A model generated the notes under the pieces. It was not told the DNA's origin, made no database searches, and saw nothing but the letters and a program-made list of their open reading frames with translations. From NCBI GenBank assembly GCA_026419785.1, contig JAODTK010004843.1, forward strand, positions 1-64,000: 64,000 nt of DNA, in the 5' to 3' direction. This document shows, in pieces, positions 56,801 to 64,000 of the stretch. How positions within the stretch are numbered: the first letter of the stretch is position 1; each line of letters starts with the position of its first letter. The translations under genes were made by a program, and so were the position numbers. The DNA comes from Sclerodactyla briareus (lineage: Eukaryota; Echinodermata; Holothuroidea; Dendrochirotida; Sclerodactylidae).

Positions 56801-59800
56801 TTCACGTTTGGTTCATTTCTTTCCTGCAGATGTTGTGGCTCGGGGGTCGTTTATGAGGATTATGGTCTTCCTGACCCTTATACTGAAGTAACTAACAACA
56901 AAAATTTTGTCATTCTAGGTGATCAGTACGAAGCCTAAGGAACCAAGTCAGACCACCGAATAGTACGAAACTCACAAAATTTCACTGTATTTTCCCCTGA
57001 CCTTATATTGCTGCACCATATAGGCATGAATTTTATACAAATATTTGCCAGTTCTACCTAGGGGTAAATCAATGACAGAAAAGAGAATTGTCACACTACC
57101 TCTATATTATTAAGCAATGCAAAGGGACGGTAACAGAAATACTAACAATGTAATAAAGAAACAAACACTATTAGGGGGTATGTAACGAAACTAACACGTG
57201 TGTGTAAGTAGTTAAAGGGATTCCACCATTCCAACAAAACCAGACAACATGAGAGACAAGGGCTCCTAGGTAAAAATATTAGAAAGGAGGGGATGCAATT
57301 AAACGTAGGTCAAAGGTAATCTGGAGGTAATTTGAGGTAGTTCAATGCGGAATCATGAAATCTCAAATTCATTAAGATGATAGCCAAAATATATATTTGA
57401 CGCCGATACCATAACCAGTTGAATACAAGTTATTAGGGATTGTCAATCTAAGATTAATGTAGCCTTAATTTTGTGGTAAAGGCTAATCAAAATAGTTAGT
57501 GCAATGCTAATGGAGGGGAGAGGGGGGGGGGGGGGGGGGGAGTGGGGTGGGATCACTGAATGAAATCCATGAGCTAATCAAATGATCTTGTTCAGTTGGC
57601 ACATTGAATACACAAGCAGCATAGTAAATCCTTGCGTATCTGTCAATTATTATGGCTACGGGTAATGTGCCAGGTAGTTGGATTGGAAGGGGGGGGGGGC
57701 CAGTTGCGGGGGGGCATTATCAATAAATGTAGCCCTATTTTGACAAATGTACCTAAAGCATTAATTTATACCGCGATACGGAAAACGGAGATAAAGAAAA
57801 GTCACGGAAATCGGCAGTAGAAACCGGATTTAACAATTTCAAGGATCTGTCCCAAAAATAGCCTAAAGCAAACTGGATTGGTGTAATCACCAAAAAATAA
57901 ATAATATTTATTCCCATGAAAAAATTCCCTTACTCGGATCAGTAAATTAAAGCGAAATAAAGACATATTTGACACCTACCGCGATCTGCTAATAATTCCA
58001 GTCCTCAATCACAGAGTTTAGTTAGAAACTCCATAGAGTTAATTGTGGTGCGATATAAAAAAGGTTGCCTGTCGGCGGGCCTGTACCGACAACTAGGAGT
58101 GGCTGATTCGGTAGTGAGTAACGCACTGCTACATTATCTGTGCGCGACAGGCATTGTCAGAATCCTAGTCACATAAGTAGGGTGATGACCATTTGTTCCA
58201 AACATGGGCGAGTAAGCAACATATAGCTTTGCATGCAGTGATTAATACGTTACCTAAAGCGCGTTCCAGGGCAGCTGGGATATCGGCAAATAATGCAGGG
58301 ATCACAGCTCGCCAACACAAGTGCAGGCAGGTTAGCATTTTCAACAGGTTGCGGAATGAGGCTGCGAGTATTGCGGTTGGCGGCTTAGATCGGCGAAAAA
58401 AAAACAATGGAATATGTGTTGGGGCTGTGGCTAAGGATTGGCCGGTAATACTGTACTTTGACTTATACAGACTACAGATTGTGGTAGCCCAACGGGCATT
58501 CGCAACTGAAACAGTAGACCGACGGCCAGAAGGGAAAGCCGGACTACCGGCGCATAGGATTTTCGAGCCCTGAAAATAAGCAGCAAATTAATGGCTACGT
58601 TGTTGTAGGGTTATCTCCAAAAATGAAAACACGTAATGAGGAGGCACAGAAATATGTGATTTGTTTTTCGGTATTTCGAAGATACAAGTAATTGGAAAAC
58701 TATGTGCTCTTTTACAAAACGGAAAAAAAAAAAAAAACGGGGGGAAAACAGAAAGAAAATTTAGAGAAACAGGGGGGGGGGGGGGAACTTGCAGTTACAA
58801 AACGGGAAACTGATGCCTTTAAGTACATGGTCCAATTCAGTCTTGCCATTAAGTTGATGGGAATTACAAAGACAGTTGAATGGTTAGCAACTTTACTTCC
58901 AAAACATTCAGGAAAATGCCTACATTTATACACCCTACAGTGTCCCATAGCAGTAGGGTAGAATCATAGAATGTTTGTAATGAGGGGTGGTTTCAAAGTT
59001 GGAGTCCGTCAAGTAGGCCATTCAACCAAGTGAGCATTTCCATGCTTGCACAAAGGAGTCATGTACGATTCTTCAATTTCTCCTATAGTTGGCGGTTGCA
59101 TTGGCTGAACTGCCTCATGTTGTTGTTGAAGTACTGTAAAAGTATACTGCAATGGGACTGGGTGGTCTTGACTTAGCTAGATTTTCTTCAGTCTCCTAGA
59201 GTTTTTATAGGTCTGTGGCCATAAGCAACAGTAATATCTATAGTTTATCTATAGTTTAATATATATACGTAATATCTGTAGTTTAGCAATACTTTAGTAG
59301 GAAACCTTAACATGAGACCTCTGTCCAGACTTGCAACACATAATTTATTTTGTTTAGTGGCCCATTTCTAACTAGCTCAGTGCATTTTTTGAAGCCGCCC
59401 AGCAAGTTGACCAAACTTATCCAGTGATCCCCAAACCATGAAGCTACACCCTTGATTTGCCAAAAAATCCAGTTTCACCACCCCCTGAAAATGCAAATCA
59501 AGAATTTCCTATTTTTCAAAGACCTTTTCGAGAGAACCAATTGCTAATTCTACATAACCAACTTTATCAGTTTAGCATACATGAATTAGCAATGGTATGT
59601 CCACAATCAACATGAATCTTTATTTACAACTATGACATGTTACAGGACAAAGTTGAACTGGTACACGCATACTTAACGAAACTAACGCTGGAATTGCCCA
59701 TGTCTCAAACCAATTTGTCAACCCCTAACGCGAACGAATCAAGCAATCTTACGATCGATAACGAGTACATGTAGCGCAATTCCGAGCACCGGTTGCCCGG

Positions 59801-61690
59801 TCAGACATCACCGTGCAGGACACTAGAGAATCACTACGAAGCATCCCACACATCGATTATCGGAAGTTATCGATGATAACTGTCGATTGACATTATTTGT
59901 AGCGCGCAGTGTATGTACACATTCTATTTTGACCATGTGGAATGGGCCAATTCCTGTAAATTGTTTAAAACTGCAATCTTGAAAACTTAAAAATCATCAA
60001 ATAATGGAACAGGCATGGTAAGCGTTGATACAACACATGTCACAAAGATTGAATATTGTTATTTGCAAGGTGTCTCAGATACATCATTTTTTTCCTATCT
60101 AGGCTACGTGGGTCCCTGTCCAAAATCATAGCACGTTCACTTAGCTTAGGCAAACTGCTGGCTACCTTTGGTGGGAAATATTAAGCCATTGCAATGATCA
60201 TTTTTTGTTTTCTTATTATTCACACAAAATACAATTTGCTGGAAGAACATTCACTATGGCCAGAACAGGTTGCGTTGAAGAATCGCTCTTCGCGACAGTC
60301 TGAGCTATGGGATGGAGCAAGAACGGTAATGCATGGGGTGGCATTTATGTCCAAGTATCCATTGCATACAGTTATTCTTGGTAGCAAAAGTTATTGCCAT
60401 GATCTGTTATTTTATTTATTTGTGTTAATGCTGTGTCATAAAACCCAATACATTGAATAAACACAAACACAGTACTTTGCTTTCTCCAGATATGTGCAGT
60501 GTTGTCATGGCTACGTTTTTTATTTAACAGGCGATGGCAAAAAAGTAAACTCGCCCGGTTGCGCGGTCAGTGGTTTCTATTATTCACTACAACACTATAC
60601 ACATGACCAAATAGTCATGCAGACAATCGTTAATGGTCAAACCGAAGCATCACATATTTCAACATGTATTAACACATAAAAAAAAATCCTAAAATAACCT
60701 GACCAAGTTGGACTCCTATTAAAAAAGTACCTTAATTGCCTTCTTTTAGTTCTGCCCCCCCAATTTTCTCCATAATCCCCAAATTTGAATAGTTTTATCG
60801 CTCAGTCAACTACTTCTTTGACCAAAAATCCAACTTGATATGTTCTAAATCCCTAGTAGCCCGGGTGTGACATTTGCTTTTTTAAAATCATTCCTTCATT
60901 AATTCATTGCCTTCCATTTTTCAAGCAGCCAGGAAATGCCATCCCTGCCCCCGCCGGCAGGCAGCAAACACCCACCCCCGCATCCCCCACAAACCAACAA
61001 ACCTCCATATTTGTCCCAGTCACAGAAGAGAGAAAGAAAAAATGTTACAGTTTTTTGAAGGTCTAATCAACCAAATCAATTAGTTGGGTATTAAAAGAGA
61101 GGGTTTGCTTTGGGTGCAGCTATAACATCACAATTGTCACGGAAGCTATGGTTTTACTCGTTCCTCAGTGCTTTTCACAGAAGCTATTTAGTGATGACTT
61201 CATATCAAATTCCTGACATCCACACACAGCAGATCCAAAATGTTAACGGAACTATACCTACTGGTTGGCGAATCTTCCCAGTTGTAAATTGGAATTATCT
61301 ATTCAAATTAGGCACATACAATTGACCTTACTGACCCCCGCTGTCATTAAAAAATATCCGGACAAGGTGGATCACTCTACCAAGTTTGTGGAAATCCAAC
61401 GAACTTTCATAAATTGCATAATTATGCAAAGGAAAACACAGTTACATGACCTCCATGACCCCGGACTTCACTTTTAAAGTTATTTCTCGGACCATGGTCG
61501 CCCACATCCACTAATTTTCGTTAAAATCTGACGAACTTGAACAATTTTAGGCTGAAATCTAATCAGTTCATCTACCTGTCGATCCGGTCCTACAGCAACT
61601 AATCAATGTAGCACAATAGGTTCTTTGCATAATCCTATGCTAACAGCTGAAACAATACTTTACATTAAAAGAGCTAAGTTACCCAACTAC
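56801..61690. other. Large usherin intron continued, unclassified
   Basis: G-runs lie at 57519-57541 (about 20) and 58771-58784. A tract at 59745-59890 carries repeated ATCGAT words (CATCGATTATCGG, TTATCGATGATAAC). The open frame at 58.2-58.6 kb has no recognised domain. A diverged family E copy lies at about 61330-61680. Confidence 0.35.
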
Positions 61691-61694
61691 GGGA

Positions 61695-62425
61695 GCAGCT
61701 ACAAGAGGACATTAATAAATTGATGCAATGGACAGAGAAATGGCAAATGTCGTTAATACGGAGAAGTGCCGATCTTGCATTTTGGGACATCGCAACCCAC
61801 ATTCTACTTATATCACATGAATGGAACTGAATTGATCACTAAGGAAATGGAGAAGGACCTGGGTCAATATTTAGCACATCTATGAACTTCAGTAAGCAGT
61901 GTGTCGGAAGCTCAAAAAGGCAACCAAGTGGTAGGCACGATCAAGACTCAAGAGAACTTTATCAATATGCAAAGAAATTGTGGTGACCCTATAAAGTCAT
62001 TGGTGCGACCCATTTAGTACTACTGCTATTCCAGTCATGGAAACCATACCTGCACAAGACAGTAAACTGTTAGAAGATTTCCAAAGAAAGGTGACGAACT
62101 GGTGCCAATCATTCACACTAACAGCTATGCTGAGCGATTGCAGGAACTGGATTGACAACCTTAGAGAAAAGGCAGGCACGACCTCATAACACTGTACAAC
62201 ATAATATACAAGAAAGTCAAACTGGGATGTTAACCGTGCATCGCCTATGTGCAGGGATATATCATGCGGGGACACAGCAAGAAAATCAGACCAAAGTCCA
62301 ATAATTACTAGAAGCCACAGAATGCAATTCTATTTCATTCATATGGAAGACATGGAATAAATTGCCCGAAGAAGTAGTCACTGCACCCACACTGAACATA
62401 TTTAAGAGCCGACTAGAGAACGCAG
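61695..62425 (+). pseudogene. LINE (CR1/L2-like) reverse-transcriptase 3' remnant
   Basis: In mixed frames the strand reads QLQEDINKLMQWTEKWQMS, EKCRSCILGHRNPHSTYHMN, GTELITKEMEKDLG, NMQRNCGDPIKSLVRP, NWIDNLREKAG and NKLPEEVVTAPTLNIFKSRL. This is the standard order of the RT thumb and C-terminal tail of CR1/L2-type LINEs. Several frameshifts and stops show it is dead. It is antisense to the usherin gene, in the 12-kb intron. Confidence 0.85.
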
Positions 62426-62544
62426 GATCTTCAAGGGTTGAAAAAAACCTACTATCCTTTGGCCTCCAGGTAACTTGTAATGACCTTTGTGCCGAAAATC
62501 TAATAGGTCCGTGTCCACCCTAAACCAGGTACAACACAGATTCG

Positions 62545-62990
62545 TCATTGTCGGACCTCCCGGTGTGGAAAGAAATTCATGCTAACGAGAAAAGAGGTGA
62601 CACACATACACACACACCATAGTGACCACTATGTCTCTTCCTGAATTTCATTCAGGCGAGACAAAGAGAGCTCTCGAAAACTCAAGAGTAGCACCTGAAA
62701 TGAAATTGACGGGGGCGATTACCCAACTTAATTAATGACTTTGCTGCTCAAAAGCTAATCAGATCGTGTACACCCAACTCAGGTGCTACACACAAAATTT
62801 CGTCATTGTCGGCCTCACGGTTGTGAGAAATCCTGCTAACGAGAAAGTGTGACACACATACACACACACCATAGTGACCACTATGTCTCTTCCTGAATTT
62901 CATTCAGGCAAGACAAAAAGGGCTCTCGAAAACTCAAGAGTAGCACCTGAAATGAAATTGACGGGGGGCAATTTTTTTGGAAAATAGCAC
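62545..62990. repeat. Direct repeat of ~170 bp, two copies ~255 bp apart, each with two hairpins
   Basis: ACACATACACACACACCATA, GTGACCACTATGTCTCTTCC, TGAATTTCATTCAGGC and CTCTCGAAAACTCAAGAGTA occur at about 62600-62710 and again at about 62855-62965 almost unchanged. Each copy contains the palindromes CATAGTGACCACTATG and CCTGAATTTCATTCAGG. Confidence 0.8.
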
Positions 62991-63203
62991 CCGAAACTAA
63001 AAAAGTAATCTGGACACTGGCCTCAGTACGTGAGTCGTCTGCGTGCATATCAATGAGGCTAAATGCATTTTTGTCTGGGTTTATCTAATAGCGACCCCTT
63101 TTGCAGTTTTTTTTTTTTTTTCCTTTCCAGCTTTTGCAGGAACATGATATGACTCCCTGAATGAATATTAGAAATTTCTGTACTGAAGCCGTATTCTCCT
63201 TAC

Positions 63204-63369
63204 CTGGATGACCAAGTGCTGCCACTGGGCAGTCCTTAGACCGCCCTTTGTGAGTGCTGTGAGGACACGAGCTCCACTTGCTGTCATATAATCAAATGAG
63301 ATAGCTGATGATGATACCATCACTGCATAGACAAGGCCATTACTTTGAGTTCGCCTTTCAATCAGAGTG
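63204..63369 (-). CDS. USH2A: Usherin exon: laminin-G-like domain, first recognised exon
   Basis: The exon runs from a TTTTGCAG acceptor to a CAG|GTAAGG donor. It reads cleanly for 55 codons after one leading base, from TLIERRTQSNG to RTAQWQHLVIQ. The pattern of an IE[KR] start, a hydrophobic strand and a closing W-x-H-L-x-x-Q matches the middle of the N-terminal laminin-G-like (pentraxin-type) fold of usherin, just before the strand that carries FINGV in vertebrates. It ends in phase 0. The upstream exon with the start of this domain and the signal peptide lies outside the window. No frameshift is visible here, unlike in many later exons. Confidence 0.75.
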
Positions 63370-64000
63370 CTGCAAAATGGTAAAGTATTGACTTAAATAA
63401 CCATTTTAGTGTTCATTGTTCAATACATACTTGTGTATATACTCAGATTTATATTCAAGGGTGCTATGGAAGGGCACTTCGGAATATCATTACCGTCCAG
63501 TTTGTTCAGTCAAACTATCACCTGCAGCACCCTCTCTTTATTCAGGCATGCCATTTAGATAAAGGGTCCTCCATAAAAATGCAATTACTGTAGCATTTCT
63601 ACCATACTTGTTCTCCTGTAGGGCACATGGCACATGCACACGGACAACCAAAATGTGAAACAAAAAACAACGCTTGTGTTGACTGTTTCGTGTTCGCCAA
63701 ACCATGCATCCCTGCCAAGGCTTATTCATCTATAGCACACTACTGACTACCGAGTGCGCAGCCATGGCTGCGGTTCAGGGCTCTGAAGCCGCGATGAACA
63801 AAAAAAAGTGTCATATATTAGGCTCACTCTAGCGTGACGGACAGGACCACTTGGAGCTACTTTTTTTCAAAAGCCGGTTACAAATATTAGAAGGGTGTAT
63901 GAACAATTTTACGGCTTAAAAAAGCACAACGAATACCTTAATAATAAATCAGAAACAAAATAAATAATGAGGATGGGATGGTGATACCGTGCTGCATTGC
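63370..64000. other. Usherin upstream intron, unclassified
   Basis: No further exon was recognised. Open frames here lack the cysteine pattern of the first laminin-G-like exon. Confidence 0.3.

Larger units (their letters stand above)
25916..63369 (-). other. USH2A: Usherin (USH2A-like) gene, partial: extent of the recognisable exons
   Basis: Fourteen minus-strand exons with canonical AG/GT borders read, in order, as laminin-G-like, laminin N-terminal, ten laminin-EGF modules and the start of a fibronectin III domain. In vertebrates that order is specific to usherin, the large extracellular-matrix or transmembrane protein of photoreceptor and hair-cell ankle links. Several junctions agree in splice phase (for example 47481|45751, 32241|30185, 29887|29189, 27445|26572, 26406|26080). 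The gene is open at both ends: the signal peptide and first exons lie above 64 kb, and the long FN3 series, transmembrane segment and C-terminal tail are not seen below 25.9 kb. One exon of the laminin-G-like domain is not located. Laminin subunits and netrins also have LamNT and LE modules, but not the preceding LamG-like domain or the FN3 directly after LE10. Confidence 0.88.

Noticed and set aside
58165-58573. Overlapping open frames on both strands of 80-126 codons
   Set aside because: The complementary frames shadow each other and neither shows a transposase or other domain I can name.

Overview
This window comes from an animal (metazoan) nuclear genome. The only gene that can be read with confidence is the N-terminal part of a usherin (USH2A-type) gene on the minus strand. 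It is split into at least 14 short exons with GT-AG introns between about 63.4 kb and 25.9 kb. The rest is almost entirely intronic or intergenic repeat DNA. The usherin architecture, the modest intron sizes and the many satellite-like dispersed repeats rich in TGACCT and GGGCCC motifs fit a marine invertebrate, perhaps a deuterostome such as an echinoderm, hemichordate or amphioxus. The sequence alone does not let me name the species.

Reading the gene 5'->3' (descending coordinates), it encodes: part of the laminin-G-like domain (63.2 and 50.7 kb); the laminin N-terminal domain (50.7, 49.9, 47.5 and 45.5 kb); about ten laminin-type EGF-like (LE) modules (42.7, 40.3, 34.1, 32.2, 29.9, 28.8, 27.4 and 26.4 kb); and the first half of a fibronectin type III domain (25.9 kb). 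Domain order and most splice phases agree with vertebrate usherin. The signal peptide and first exons lie beyond 64 kb. One laminin-G-like exon expected between 50.9 and 63.2 kb was not found, and nothing downstream of the first half FN3 domain was recognised below 25.9 kb. Many exons contain single-base frameshifts, and one has an in-frame stop, although splice sites and cysteine patterns are intact. This looks more like an error-rich consensus than a dead gene, but both readings remain open.

Regions: 1-8.2 kb is a dispersed ~330-bp repeat family (family A) and unclassified DNA, with one CpG-rich insertion. 8.9-12.4 kb holds two adjacent inverted-repeat-bounded elements. 13.2-18.2 kb alternates family A with a composite repeat built on ~140-bp GGGCCCTAGGGCCC units. 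18.8 kb has one tentative plus-strand coding exon. 20.0-22.1 kb is a CTCGGT-rich terminal-inverted-repeat element, followed by a ~240-310-bp tandem family (22.1-23.1 kb) and a tRNA-derived SINE (24.5 kb). From 25.9 kb upward the introns of the usherin gene hold SINEs, hAT-type elements, three decayed LINE 3' ends (all antisense to the gene), a 1.05-kb tandem duplication, and an array of eight tandem copies of the 3' end of one LE exon together with its splice donor.
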